This document shows, piece by piece, positions 46,776 to 56,205 of a DNA stretch of 64,000 bases. This DNA is from Azospirillum lipoferum (GTDB lineage Bacteria > Pseudomonadota > Alphaproteobacteria > Azospirillales > Azospirillaceae). The notes beneath the pieces are model-generated. The model worked only from the letters and a program-made list of their open reading frames with translations. It was not told where the DNA came from and ran no database searches. Made by a program: the position numbers and the translations under genes. The stretch spans positions 372,001 through 436,000 of the forward strand of contig NZ_JALJXJ010000005.1 of assembly GCF_024170005.1 (NCBI RefSeq), written 5' to 3'. How positions within the stretch are numbered: position 1 is the first letter of the stretch; each line of letters starts with the position of its first letter.

Positions 46776-47792
46776 GTGAACGAAACCGAGGCGGAACGGC
46801 AGGCCCTGGCCCGCCTGGGCCAGCAGATGGACTGGAATCTGCTGCGCACCTTCATGGTCATCGTGCAGGAGGGCAGCATAACCAAGGCCGCGGTCCGCCT
46901 GTTTTTGACGCAGCCGGCGGTCAGCCTCGCCCTGAAGCGGCTGGAGGAGCAGCTTGGCCGCACGCTGATCGACCGTGGCCCCGGCCGCTTCGCCGTCACC
47001 GCCGCCGGGGAACAGGTCTATGACGAGGCGGTATCGATCCACGCCACCGTGTCCCGTCTCGGCGCCCTGGTGCGCGACGCCAAGGACGAGGTCAGCGGCC
47101 ATGTCCATATCCTGATGACCAGCCGCATCCAGACGCCGCTGCTCGACCGCTCGCTGCGGGAGTTCCACCGCCTGTACCCGCTGGTGACCTTCCGCATCGA
47201 CGTCATGGCCTCGGCCGACGCCCACATCGCCTTGCAGCAGCGGGTCGGCGCCATGGCGATCTGCCTGCTGCGCGAACCGATCCCCGGCCTGTCGAGCCAG
47301 ATCTTCCTGCGCCAGACCTACCGCCTCTATTGCGGCCCGGATTTCCGCCTGTTCGGCCAGCGCGACATCGACATCGCCGAACTGCGGCACGAGAGTTTCG
47401 TCTCCTTCACCTCCGACCAGATCGACGGCGCCCTGTCGCCGCTGACCCTGTTCCGGGCGCGCGAAGGCTTCGCCGGCCGCGTCGTCGCGTCGTCCGCCAA
47501 TCTGGAGGAGGTGCGGCGGATGATCGTCTGCGGCCTCGGCATCGGCCCGCTGCCCGAACATATCGCCGCCCGCGACGTGGCCGACGGCCTGCTGTGGGAA
47601 CTGCCGCCCTATGAGGGCATCGCCCCGGTCAACGTCCATCTGATCTGGAACGAGCAGGCCAAGCTGAACCGTGCCGAGCGGGCCTTCCTGGAATACCTGC
47701 AAACCGCACTGGCGACGGCGCCGGCCCGGGAGCTTGCCGGCTTGGCCGAACCGGTGCCTGGGAGGCGTGATGGGCAACCCGTTCGAGGCTGA
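46776..47792 (+). CDS. LysR-family transcriptional regulator
   Basis: 338 residues from GTG 46776 (GAAGAGGGCGGGAC upstream). Helix-turn-helix at about 20-80 (NLLRTFMVIVQEGSITKAAV, then LFLTQPAVSLALKRLEEQLG), then a LysR effector domain. An N-terminal extension of about 18 residues precedes the HTH. It most likely binds the box at 46561 and controls the ten-gene cluster on the opposite strand. The inducer is probably the imported compound or a breakdown product. Confidence 0.9.
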   Translation: MNETEAERQALARLGQQMDWNLLRTFMVIVQEGSITKAAVRLFLTQPAVSLALKRLEEQLGRTLIDRGPGRFAVTAAGEQVYDEAVSIHATVSRLGALVRDAKDEVSGHVHILMTSRIQTPLLDRSLREFHRLYPLVTFRIDVMASADAHIALQQRVGAMAICLLREPIPGLSSQIFLRQTYRLYCGPDFRLFGQRDIDIAELRHESFVSFTSDQIDGALSPLTLFRAREGFAGRVVASSANLEEVRRMIVCGLGIGPLPEHIAARDVADGLLWELPPYEGIAPVNVHLIWNEQAKLNRAERAFLEYLQTALATAPARELAGLAEPVPGRRDGQPVRG

Positions 47793-47909
47793 CGATTGGA
47801 CAGCTATCAAGCTCCTTACGTGCATGTGATAACGGGTTCGTTTCGACTCTGATTTTTCGACTGGTTTGATGAACGCCCCAGGTCATCCGTTTCTTGCCGG
47901 CGTCGGACG

Positions 47910-50900
47910 ATGCCGGTGAGCCGGTCATCCGCTGAGGACTCTCCGCCCGTCTTTCCGATGGGGGCGGGGGAGGTGGGATCCCTCATGCGCGGCCATGACT
48001 GGGCGGTGACGCCGATCGGCCCGCCGGACGGATGGCCGCAGGAGCTTCGCGCCACGGTCGGCCTGATGCTGCGGTCGCGGCAGGCGATGTTCATCGGCTG
48101 GGGGTCGGACGTCACCTTCCTCTACAACGACGCCTATCTGGACATTCTGGGCACCCGCCACCCGGCGGCGCTGGGCCGGCCGATGAGGGTGGTCTGGCCG
48201 GACGCCTGGCCGCAGGTCTGCGACTTCGTTCGCCGGGCCTATGACGGCGAGTCGATCCTGCACGAGGATATGCTGATCCCGCTGGACCGGCGCGGCGTGG
48301 GGGAGGACTGTTATTTCACCTTCTCCTACACGCCGATCACCGGTGAGGCGGGGCAGGCCGGCGGTTTCCTCTGCATCGTGACGGAGACCACGGCGGCGGT
48401 GCGGACCCGGCGGCGCCTGGCCTTCCACGCCGAACTGGAGCGGCGGCTGCGGGAGCTGACCGATCCGCTGGAGGTGGTGACCGTGGCGGCGGAAGCGCTG
48501 GGCCGGCACCTGGGCGCCAGCCGGGTCGGCTACGGCGTGATGGATGAAAGCGAACGCTTCTTCACCACGGAGCGCAACTGGACCGACGGCACGGTCGCCT
48601 CCCATATCGGAACCCATGACCTGCTGGCCTTCGGCGAGCCGGTGCTGGCGACCCTGCGCAAGGGGGAGGCGCTGGTCGTCGACGATGCGGCCACGGACCC
48701 GCGCACCGCGAGGCCGGACCTGCTGGCGGCCTTCGCCGCACTGGACTTCTCCGCTGTCGTCACCGCCAGTCTGGTGAAGCAGGGCCGGATGGTCGCCGCC
48801 CTCTACGTCCACAACCGCCGCCCCAGGCATTGGCGCGACGACGAGGTCGAGCTGATCGGGGAGGTGGCCGAACGCACCTGGTCGGCGGTGGAGCGCGTGC
48901 AGGCGGAGGCCGAGGTCCGGCGCGCCAACGAGCGGCTGCGGGCGGAGGGGGAGCGGCTGCGCGCCCTGTTCCGGCAGGCGCCGGGCTTCATGTATGTCTG
49001 GCGCGGGCCGGACCATGTCTACGAGATGGCGAACGACGCCTATTTCGAGCTGATCGGCCGCCGCGACATCATCGGCAAGCCGGCGCGCCACGCGTTGCCG
49101 GAGATCGTCGGCCAGGGCTTCTTCGAACTGGCCGACCGGGTTTACCGGACGGGGGAGCCCTTCGTCGGGGAAGGGATGCCGGCGCGGATTGCCCGCCGGC
49201 CCGGCGCGCCGCTGGAGGAACGCTTCGTCACTTTCGTCTTCCAGCCGATCCGCGACGAGCAGGGTCAGGTGACGGGCCTGTTCGTCCAGGGCAGCGACGT
49301 CACCGGCATGAAGCGGACCGAAGAGGCGTTGCGCGAGAGCCAGCAGCGGCTGCACATCGCCCAGGATGCCGGCGGGGTCGGCACCTTCGAACTGCGTGCC
49401 GACGGCCTGCTGGCGGTATCGCCGGAATTCTGCCGCCTGTGGGGCGTCGAGGAGCGCTCGCTGGTCCGGCTGGAGGAACTGGTCGCGCTGATCCATCCGG
49501 AGGACCGGCCCACCCTGAACACGCTCCAGCCGGGGCAGGTGCCGACGGAGGGGTTGGGCTATGTCGAATACCGTATCGTCCGGCCCGGCAGCGGCGCCGT
49601 GCGCTGGATCGCCCGTCGCGCCCAGGCCGTCACGCGCGACGAGGGTGGAGAGGGTGGACGCACACGGGTCCTCGGCGCCTGCTACGACATCACCGACCGC
49701 CGCCGCGCCGAAGACGCCCTGCGCGCGCTGAACGCGACGCTGGAACAGCGGGTGGCGGAGCGGACGGCCGACCGCGACCGCATATGGCGGCTATCGACCG
49801 ACATCATGCTGGTGGCGCGGTTCGACGGCACGATCGGCGCGGTCAACCCGGCCTGGACCAGCCTGCTCGGCTGGCAGGAGTCGGAGTTGCAGGGCGCCCC
49901 CTTCCTCGATTTCGTCCATCCCGACGATCACGCGGCGACGGTGGCGGAAGTCGGCCGGCTGGAATCGGGCCTGACCACCATGCGGTTCGAGAACCGCTAC
50001 CGCCACAAGGACGGGTCCTATCGCTGGATCTCCTGGACCGCGGTGCCGGACGACCGCTTCATCCATGCGGTGGGGCGCGACGTGACGGCGCGCAAGGAAT
50101 CCGAGGCCGCCCTGCGCCGGGCCGAGGACCAGCTACGGCAGGCCCAGAAGATGGAAGCGCTTGGCCAGCTGACCGGCGGTGTGGCGCACGACTTCAACAA
50201 CCTGCTCCAGGCGCTCAGCAGTTGCCTGACCATGATCGGCCGCCGCAGCGCGGAGCCGCGGCTGGCGCCGCTGCTGGAGGCCGGCATGCAGGCGGTCGAC
50301 CGCGGCGCCAAGCTGGTCCAGCAATTGATGGGCTTCGCCCGCCGCGACAGCCTGCGTCCGGAGCCGATCGACGTGCGCGACCGCGTGCTGGGCATGGCCG
50401 GACTGCTGGAACGCGCCCTGCGCGCCGACATCCGGCTGGAGACCCGCTTCGCCCCCGGCCTGCACGCGATCGAGGCCGACCCGACCCAGTTCGAACTGGC
50501 GCTGATCAACATGGCGGTCAACGCGCGCGACGCGATGCCCGACGGCGGCACCCTGACCATCGAGGCGGAGAACCGGACGCTCGGCCCCGGTGACGTCACC
50601 GGCCTTGAGGGCGAGTTCCTGCGGCTGGCGGTCGCCGACACCGGAACCGGCATGGCGCCGGAGGTGGTGGCCAAGGCCTTCGACCCCTTCTTCACCACCA
50701 AGGAGGTCGGCAAGGGCTCCGGCCTCGGTCTCGCGCAGGTCTATGGGCTGGCGCGGCAGGCCGGCGGCACGGTCTGGATCGAAAGCCGGCCGGGGGAGGG
50801 GACCCGCATCGTTCTGCTGCTGCGCGCCACCAGGGGCGCGCCGCGGGTGCCGGCCACTCCCGCCCATGCCGCCGCCGGTTCCGTCCAGGGCGCGCGGGTG

Positions 50901-51272
50901 CTGATGGTGGAGGACGATCCGGTCGTCGCCTCCTCCGTCGCGGCGGCGCTGGAGGAAAGCGGCTGGATCGTGCTGCGCGCCGGCTCGGCCGACGAGGCGC
51001 TGCCGCTGCTGGCCGGGGAGGAGCGGATCGACCTGCTCTTCTCCGACGTGGTGATGCCCGGCCGGCTGAGCGGCATCGACCTCGGCCGCGAGGCCACGAT
51101 CCTGCGCCCCGGCCTGCCGGTGGTGCTGACCACCGGCTACAGCGAGGACGTGGCCCGCACCGAAGGCATCGCAGTGCTGTCCAAGCCCTACCGGATCGAT
51201 ACCCTGCTTCAGACGCTGAACGAGGCGGTGGGACGAAGCCCCCCTCCCATCGCCCGCGCCAGGACATCGTAG
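47910..51272 (+). CDS. multi-PAS/GAF hybrid histidine kinase
   Basis: 1120 residues, no membrane helix seen. Order: PAS-like (about 35-165), GAF (about 175-325), three PAS domains (about 345-465, 470-605, 625-750), HisKA with phospho-His in GGVAHDFNNLLQ near 757, HATPase_c (GTGMAPEVVAKAFDPFFTTK, GSGLGLAQVYG), and a C-terminal receiver (about 993-1110; MVEDDPVV, DVVMPG, LSKPYR). Kinases of this HisKA group act on their own receiver or a free one. The 3' end overlaps the convergent MocR gene by 64 nt. No dedicated output regulator is adjacent. The start codon ATG 47910 has only a weak ribosome site; ATG 47958 is an alternative. Confidence 0.9.
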   Translation: MPVSRSSAEDSPPVFPMGAGEVGSLMRGHDWAVTPIGPPDGWPQELRATVGLMLRSRQAMFIGWGSDVTFLYNDAYLDILGTRHPAALGRPMRVVWPDAWPQVCDFVRRAYDGESILHEDMLIPLDRRGVGEDCYFTFSYTPITGEAGQAGGFLCIVTETTAAVRTRRRLAFHAELERRLRELTDPLEVVTVAAEALGRHLGASRVGYGVMDESERFFTTERNWTDGTVASHIGTHDLLAFGEPVLATLRKGEALVVDDAATDPRTARPDLLAAFAALDFSAVVTASLVKQGRMVAALYVHNRRPRHWRDDEVELIGEVAERTWSAVERVQAEAEVRRANERLRAEGERLRALFRQAPGFMYVWRGPDHVYEMANDAYFELIGRRDIIGKPARHALPEIVGQGFFELADRVYRTGEPFVGEGMPARIARRPGAPLEERFVTFVFQPIRDEQGQVTGLFVQGSDVTGMKRTEEALRESQQRLHIAQDAGGVGTFELRADGLLAVSPEFCRLWGVEERSLVRLEELVALIHPEDRPTLNTLQPGQVPTEGLGYVEYRIVRPGSGAVRWIARRAQAVTRDEGGEGGRTRVLGACYDITDRRRAEDALRALNATLEQRVAERTADRDRIWRLSTDIMLVARFDGTIGAVNPAWTSLLGWQESELQGAPFLDFVHPDDHAATVAEVGRLESGLTTMRFENRYRHKDGSYRWISWTAVPDDRFIHAVGRDVTARKESEAALRRAEDQLRQAQKMEALGQLTGGVAHDFNNLLQALSSCLTMIGRRSAEPRLAPLLEAGMQAVDRGAKLVQQLMGFARRDSLRPEPIDVRDRVLGMAGLLERALRADIRLETRFAPGLHAIEADPTQFELALINMAVNARDAMPDGGTLTIEAENRTLGPGDVTGLEGEFLRLAVADTGTGMAPEVVAKAFDPFFTTKEVGKGSGLGLAQVYGLARQAGGTVWIESRPGEGTRIVLLLRATRGAPRVPATPAHAAAGSVQGARVLMVEDDPVVASSVAAALEESGWIVLRAGSADEALPLLAGEERIDLLFSDVVMPGRLSGIDLGREATILRPGLPVVLTTGYSEDVARTEGIAVLSKPYRIDTLLQTLNEAVGRSPPPIARARTS

Positions 51273-52624
51273 ATCCGTGGCTCGCCCATCTGGGCGACGT
51301 TGAAGCGCAGGAAGCCCGATGCCGTATGGGAGACGCTGAACACGTCGCCGGGGGCGAGCACGACATTGTCGTGCAAGGCCGCTCGGGCGAGGTCGGCGGC
51401 GTTCCGTCCGTCGGGCAGGCTGCACCAGAGATAGAAGCCGCCGCGCGGCATCAGCCAGGGCCGCAGGCCGAGCACTTCCAGCTTCGCCGCCGTCTCGCGC
51501 CGGACCCGTGCCAGACGGCGGCGGAGACCGTCGAGATGCTTGCGATAACTGCCGTCGTTCAGGGTGGCGAAGACCAGTTCGGCCGCGGCGGGGCTGGGGC
51601 CGCCGAAATTGGTCGCCACCTGCAGATCGACCAGAGCCTCCACCCAGTCCGGCCGCGCCGCGATGTAGCCGCAGCGGATCGAGGCGGACAGCGTCTTGGA
51701 AAAGCTGCCGATCCGGATGACACGCGCCAGCCCGTCCAGCGCGGCCAGACGTGGCGACGGCTCGGGCTCGAAGCCGGCGAAGATGTCGTCCTCGACGATG
51801 GTCAGGTCATGAGCCGCGGCGGCGCAGAGCAGCCGGTGGGCGGTCTGCGGCGTCATCGTGGCGCCGGTCGGGTTGTGGAGGGCGGAATTGGTGATGTAGA
51901 GCCGCGGCCGGTGCGCCGCCAGCGCCTGGGCGAACAGCTCGGCATCCGGTCCGGTGCGCGTGTAGGGTACGCCGACGACCCGTGCCTGATGGGCGCGCAG
52001 CAGCGCCTGGAAATTGAAATAGCAGGGATCGTCGACCAGAACCGTGTCGCCCGGCCGCAGCAGGAAGCGGCAGATCAGGTCGATCGCCTGGGTTCCGGAG
52101 GCGGTCAGCAGGATCTGGTCGGCACCGGCGGCAATCCCCTCGTCGGCGAACTGGCGCGCCAGCAGCCGGCGCAGGGGCAGGGAGCCGCGCGTGCCGCCGT
52201 AATCCGCCAGCAGTCCGTCATCGGCGCGCGCCAGCTGGCGGATCGCCCGGCGGATCGCCGCATTCGGCATCCAGTCGGCCGGCAGCCAGCCGCATCCCGG
52301 CTTCAGCATCTCCGCCCCGGAATCGAGCGACTGCCGCGACACCCAGAAGGGATCGATGGCACGGTCGCGTCGCGGCTCCGCATCGGCCAATGCCAGCGGC
52401 GGCAGGGCGCCGGACACGTAGAAGCCTGACCCCGGCCGCGACTGGATCACGCCTTCCGCCGCCAGCCGGTCATAGGCCTCCACCACGGTCGAGGGCGACA
52501 CGCCCATGGTGGCGGCGAAGCTGCGGATCGAGGGCAGCTTTTCCCCCGGTGACAGCGTCCGGCCCGCCATCCGGCGGCGGATCGCCTCCATCACCTCGCC
52601 GGTGCGCGTGCCCCTTCTATCCAT
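51209..52624 (-). CDS. MocR-type regulator (GntR HTH + aminotransferase domain)
   Basis: 471 residues. GntR helix-turn-helix at about 8-70 (LPSIRSFAATMGVSPSTVVE), then a fold-type I aminotransferase domain with the PLP-lysine in RIGSFSKTLSASIRCGYIAA. Such proteins bind PLP or an aldimine to control target genes and rarely catalyse transamination. It is divergent from an EamA exporter gene, the usual target layout. Its last 21 codons overlap the end of the hybrid kinase gene. Confidence 0.9.
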   Translation of the reverse strand: MDRRGTRTGEVMEAIRRRMAGRTLSPGEKLPSIRSFAATMGVSPSTVVEAYDRLAAEGVIQSRPGSGFYVSGALPPLALADAEPRRDRAIDPFWVSRQSLDSGAEMLKPGCGWLPADWMPNAAIRRAIRQLARADDGLLADYGGTRGSLPLRRLLARQFADEGIAAGADQILLTASGTQAIDLICRFLLRPGDTVLVDDPCYFNFQALLRAHQARVVGVPYTRTGPDAELFAQALAAHRPRLYITNSALHNPTGATMTPQTAHRLLCAAAAHDLTIVEDDIFAGFEPEPSPRLAALDGLARVIRIGSFSKTLSASIRCGYIAARPDWVEALVDLQVATNFGGPSPAAAELVFATLNDGSYRKHLDGLRRRLARVRRETAAKLEVLGLRPWLMPRGGFYLWCSLPDGRNAADLARAALHDNVVLAPGDVFSVSHTASGFLRFNVAQMGEPRIYDVLARAMGGGLRPTASFSV

Positions 52625-52644
52625 GATGCCTCACCGCAGAGAAG

Positions 52645-52687
52645 TGTATGGATTTGTGAACCAGTACAGTTTGGTGAAATTGTATGG
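52645..52687. promoter_or_regulatory. paired direct repeats in MocR/EamA promoter
   Basis: TGTATGG at 52645-52651 and again at 52681-52687, 36 bp apart, with ACCA...TGGT half-sites between them. MocR regulators such as PdxR bind paired direct repeats, so this is a plausible operator for the MocR gene product. Confidence 0.45.
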
Positions 52688-52762
52688 GACCGTCCCTGTC
52701 TCCGCCAGGGGGCATCGCGCTAGGATCGCATCGCGAAATCTGGTGCGCGGAAGGAAGATGAA

Positions 52763-53623
52763 ATGCGGCGGTCGACGGCGGGATGGGGCAGCGGGCTGCT
52801 CGGCGTGATCATCTTCAGCGGCTCGCTGCCGGCGACACGGGTTGCGGTCGGCGGCTTCACGCCGCTGTTCCTGACCGCGGCGCGGGCGGTGATCGCGGCG
52901 GCCCTGGCGGCGGCGCTGCTGGCGCTGCTGCGGCAGTCCCGGCCGGCGCGCCGCGACCTTCCTTCGCTCGCCATCGTGGCGCTCGGGGTGGTCGCCGGCT
53001 TCCCCCTGCTGACCGCGCTAGCGCTCCAGCACATCACCTCGGCCCAGTCGGTCGTCTTCATCGGCCTGCTGCCGCTCGCCACCGCCCTGTTCGGCGTGCT
53101 GCGGGGACGGGAGCGGCCGCGGCCCGTTTTCTGGCTGTTCGCGACGGTAGGGAGCCTGACCGTCGCCGGCTTCGCCCTGTGGCAAGGGGGAGGGGCGTCG
53201 CTGACCGGCAACCTGCTGATGGTCCTGGCGATCCTGCTCTGCGGCCTCGGCTATGCCGAGGGAGCGAGCCTGTCGCGCCGGCTGGGCGGCTGGCAGGTGA
53301 TCTCCTGGGCGCTGGTGCTGGCGCTGCCTGTGATGGCGGTCGCGGCGCTGGCGACCATGCCGGACGACTGGACCGGCATCGCCGTGCCGGCCTGGGCCGG
53401 GCTCGGCTACGTCTCGGTGTTCAGCATGCTGGTGGGCTTCGTCTTCTGGTATCGCGGGCTGGCGCTGGGCGGCATCGCCGGGGTCGGGCAGTTGCAGCTG
53501 CTCCAGCCCGCCTTCGGCCTGCTGCTGGCCGGTCTGCTGCTGCGCGAGCCGGTGGCCTGGACGATGATCGCCGCGACCGGTCTGGTCGTGCTCTGCGTCG
53601 CCGGGGCGAAGCGGTTCGCCTGA
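52763..53623 (+). CDS. EamA/DMT-family transporter
   Basis: 286 residues with two EamA repeats and about ten helices (LGVIIFSGSLPATRVAVGGF in the first; GLGYVSVFSMLVGFVFWYRG near the end). GGAAGGAAG upstream of ATG 52763. Divergent from a MocR regulator, which likely controls it; MocR-paired exporters often handle amino acids or vitamin-related compounds. Substrate unknown. Confidence 0.88.
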   Translation: MRRSTAGWGSGLLGVIIFSGSLPATRVAVGGFTPLFLTAARAVIAAALAAALLALLRQSRPARRDLPSLAIVALGVVAGFPLLTALALQHITSAQSVVFIGLLPLATALFGVLRGRERPRPVFWLFATVGSLTVAGFALWQGGGASLTGNLLMVLAILLCGLGYAEGASLSRRLGGWQVISWALVLALPVMAVAALATMPDDWTGIAVPAWAGLGYVSVFSMLVGFVFWYRGLALGGIAGVGQLQLLQPAFGLLLAGLLLREPVAWTMIAATGLVVLCVAGAKRFA

Positions 53624-53632
53624 ACGGCTTGA

Positions 53633-55093
53633 CTAGACCAGCCCGCCTGCCTTGATCCCCGTCATCACGACGATGACGGCCAGCAGCGCCAGGATGGTCG
53701 CCAGCCCGATCGGCAGGGCGCGGCGATAGATCGCCCCCTCCGACCGCTCCAGCCCGACCAGACCGGCGGCGAGCACGATGCGGCCGGGGGTCAGCATGGT
53801 GCAGATGCTCCCGGCGACGGTCTGGACCGCGGCTATCAGGATGGACGGCAGGCCGCTTTCGGCGGCAAGGCTCAGCTGGATATGCATCATCAGGGCGTTG
53901 GAGGCCGTGTTGGAGCCGGTCAGCATCCCGGCCGCGGCGCCGAAGACCGGGCTGGCCAGCACGGCGAAGCGTCCCGCCAGCTCGCGCCAGGCGTTTCCGA
54001 ACATCGCCGCCCCGCCGGATGCCGCCATGAAGGTGGCGAATTCGACGAAGACCAGCGTCGCCGCCATCGGCACCAGCGCCGCGCGCACCGCACCGCGGAC
54101 CACCCTGCCAACTTCTGCCGTCGGCAGGCCGGTCAGCAGGATGCCGGCGATCAGCACCAGCCATGTCGCCGGATGGCGCAGCAGGGCGAGCGGGGCAAGG
54201 CCATCGAACGGGTCGAGCACCAGCCAGCGCCCGGTCCAGTCCGACAGCGGCGGCAGCAGACGGGTCGCCATCAGCCCGGCGATCAGCAGCCCATAGGGCC
54301 AGAGCCGCCGGACCAGTTCCCCCATACCGCCGCCGCTGCGCAGCAGGCGCGGCCCCTCCACCGTCACCAGCAGAATGGCGGTCGCCAGCCCGCCGCCGAG
54401 TTCCGGTGCGACGAACCGGTTGGTCAGCCAGATCAGCCCGGCCAGACAGAACAGCAGGGCGACGTCGGCGGCCCGGTCGCGCAAGGAAGAGCGCAGCCCC
54501 GAGGCATGGATCAGCCCCCAGAACACCGGCAGCAGGCAGGGCAGCACGACGGCCATCAGCAGGGCGCTGGCCGTTCCAAGTTCGGTGAAGGACACGCCGA
54601 TCAGTTCGGCCCCGACGCGGCTGCCGACGCCCATGGCGCCCCAGGCGGCCAGAACCTGGCTGAACAGCCCGAGGGCGGCGGATTGCACCGGCGGCAGCCC
54701 CATGGAGCGCAGCGTGGCGAGCGCCACCACCAGCCCGACGCCGAACCCGGTCACCGATTCCGCAAAAGGACCGACCAGGAAGCAGGCGACGAAGACGCCG
54801 CGCCGCCGGTTCTCCTGCGCGACCGCCGCGGACAGCGCGCCGCGCGCCTCGAAAGCGCGGTGGAACAGCAGGCCGGCGGCGATGATCGACATCGCGTGCC
54901 ATGCCAGCCATGCCCCTTCCCCAGCCTTCACCGCTGTCAAGGCCAGCGCTGGACCGGCCGAAGGCTGCGCCGCCACCATGGTGATGAGCGCCAGCGCCAT
55001 GCCTGCTACCCCGGCGGACAGCAGGCTGACCCGACGGGAGGCAAGCAGCAGGATCGTGCCGACGAGCGGCATCATGTGGAAGGCAAGGGTCAT
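53633..55093 (-). CDS. L-lactate permease family transporter (LctP-like)
   Basis: 486 residues, somewhat shorter than E. coli LctP (about 550). Around twelve helices; the signature GPFAESVTGFGVGLVVALAT is clear, as is AGMLTGSNTASNALMMHIQL. Family members take up lactate and glycolate with protons. Start at ATG 55093; the longer frame covers the promoter. No lactate dehydrogenase gene adjoins it. Convergent with the EamA gene (9-nt gap). Confidence 0.88.
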   Translation of the reverse strand: MTLAFHMMPLVGTILLLASRRVSLLSAGVAGMALALITMVAAQPSAGPALALTAVKAGEGAWLAWHAMSIIAAGLLFHRAFEARGALSAAVAQENRRRGVFVACFLVGPFAESVTGFGVGLVVALATLRSMGLPPVQSAALGLFSQVLAAWGAMGVGSRVGAELIGVSFTELGTASALLMAVVLPCLLPVFWGLIHASGLRSSLRDRAADVALLFCLAGLIWLTNRFVAPELGGGLATAILLVTVEGPRLLRSGGGMGELVRRLWPYGLLIAGLMATRLLPPLSDWTGRWLVLDPFDGLAPLALLRHPATWLVLIAGILLTGLPTAEVGRVVRGAVRAALVPMAATLVFVEFATFMAASGGAAMFGNAWRELAGRFAVLASPVFGAAAGMLTGSNTASNALMMHIQLSLAAESGLPSILIAAVQTVAGSICTMLTPGRIVLAAGLVGLERSEGAIYRRALPIGLATILALLAVIVVMTGIKAGGLV

Positions 55094-55152
55094 GATCGGC
55101 CAGACGCGTTCCGGAGGGGAGTGCCGGCGCGAATCATGGCCGGAGCCATTGG

Positions 55153-55162
55153 ATACTAGTAT
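55153..55162. promoter_or_regulatory. 10-bp palindrome upstream of lactate permease gene
   Basis: ATACTAGTAT, a perfect palindrome about 60 bp before the permease start, in a short AT-rich patch. Candidate operator or part of the promoter. Confidence 0.35.
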
Positions 55163-55177
55163 ATCTGATGGGGCGCA

Positions 55178-55209
55178 ATCACCCGGCACCTTCAGCGGTG
55201 CCGGGTGAT
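55178..55209 (-). terminator. hairpin terminator after SDR gene
   Basis: ATCACCCGGCACC and GGTGCCGGGTGAT form a perfect 13-bp stem with a 6-nt loop, just after the SDR stop at 55220. No T run follows on the minus strand. Confidence 0.65.
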
Positions 55210-55219
55210 CGGGTATGCG

Positions 55220-56008
55220 TCAGGCCGGGGTGTCGCGGTGGATCTTGAACGGTGCCCAGGACTGGCTGACCGGCATGATCTCGACGCTGTTGATGTTGAC
55301 GTGCGGCGGCAGCGAGACCACCCAGCGCACCGTCTCGGCGATGTCCTCCGGCTGGAGCGGGTTGGCTCCGGCATAGAGCGCGTCGTAGGCGGCCTTGTTG
55401 CCGCCGGTGCGCACCAGGGTGAATTCGCTTTCCGACAGGCCCGGCTCGATGGAGGTGACGCGCACGCCCTGGGCCGACAGGTCGCTGCGCAGGCCGAGCG
55501 AGAACTGCCGCACGAAAGCCTTGGTGCCACCATAGACGTTGCCGCCGGGATAAGGCCAGTTGGAGGCGACGGAGGCGAGATTGACGATCAGCCCGCGCCG
55601 GGCGATCAGCCGGTCCAGCAGCAGCCGGGTGATGGTGACCAGTCCGGTGATGTTGGTGTCGATCATCGTCCGCCACTGGTCCAGGTCGCTGTCCTGCGCT
55701 GCCCCGGTGCCCAGTGCCAGCCCGGCATTGTTGACCAGGACGGAGATGTCGGCGAAGGCTTCCGGCAGGCTGTCGAGGGCGGCGCGGGTCGCCTCCTCGT
55801 CGCGGATGTCGAAGCACAGCGGATGGACCACCGCCGGTCCGCCCAGCGCTTCCACCAAGGCATCCAGCCGGTCCTGGCGCCGGCCGGTGGCGACGATCCG
55901 CCAGCCCTCCGCAACCAGCCGCCGGGCGATGGCGTCGCCGAATCCGGAGGTGGCGCCGGTGACGATTGCCGTTTTCGGGGCGGTCGTTGTCGGGGCGGTG
56001 TTCGGCAT
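55220..56008 (-). CDS. SDR-family oxidoreductase (YdfG-like)
   Basis: 262 residues. Cofactor motif TGATSGFG, NNAGLALG, Ser in ASVASNWPYPG, Tyr/Lys in YGGTKAFVRQ. The SxSGxxK-like ending and GLSESEFTLVR segment resemble YdfG, the 3-hydroxy acid / L-allo-threonine dehydrogenase family. Monocistronic between a hairpin and the divergent cupin gene. Confidence 0.88.
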   Translation of the reverse strand: MPNTAPTTTAPKTAIVTGATSGFGDAIARRLVAEGWRIVATGRRQDRLDALVEALGGPAVVHPLCFDIRDEEATRAALDSLPEAFADISVLVNNAGLALGTGAAQDSDLDQWRTMIDTNITGLVTITRLLLDRLIARRGLIVNLASVASNWPYPGGNVYGGTKAFVRQFSLGLRSDLSAQGVRVTSIEPGLSESEFTLVRTGGNKAAYDALYAGANPLQPEDIAETVRWVVSLPPHVNINSVEIMPVSQSWAPFKIHRDTPA

Positions 56009-56205
56009 AGCGTGATCTTTCCTCGTGACGGATTAGCGGTCAGGTCCGGAGCAACGGCACCCACCATAAGCGAGGCTTGGCGCTTCGACCACGCCGAAGA
56101 GAGGTCTTTGACAGGGCAGGTATGGTGGTGCAACCATTCCTGTCGACATCTAATCGATGTCGCCGTCAAACCTCTGTCGCTCTACGGATCGGGAAGCTTC
56201 CCCCC

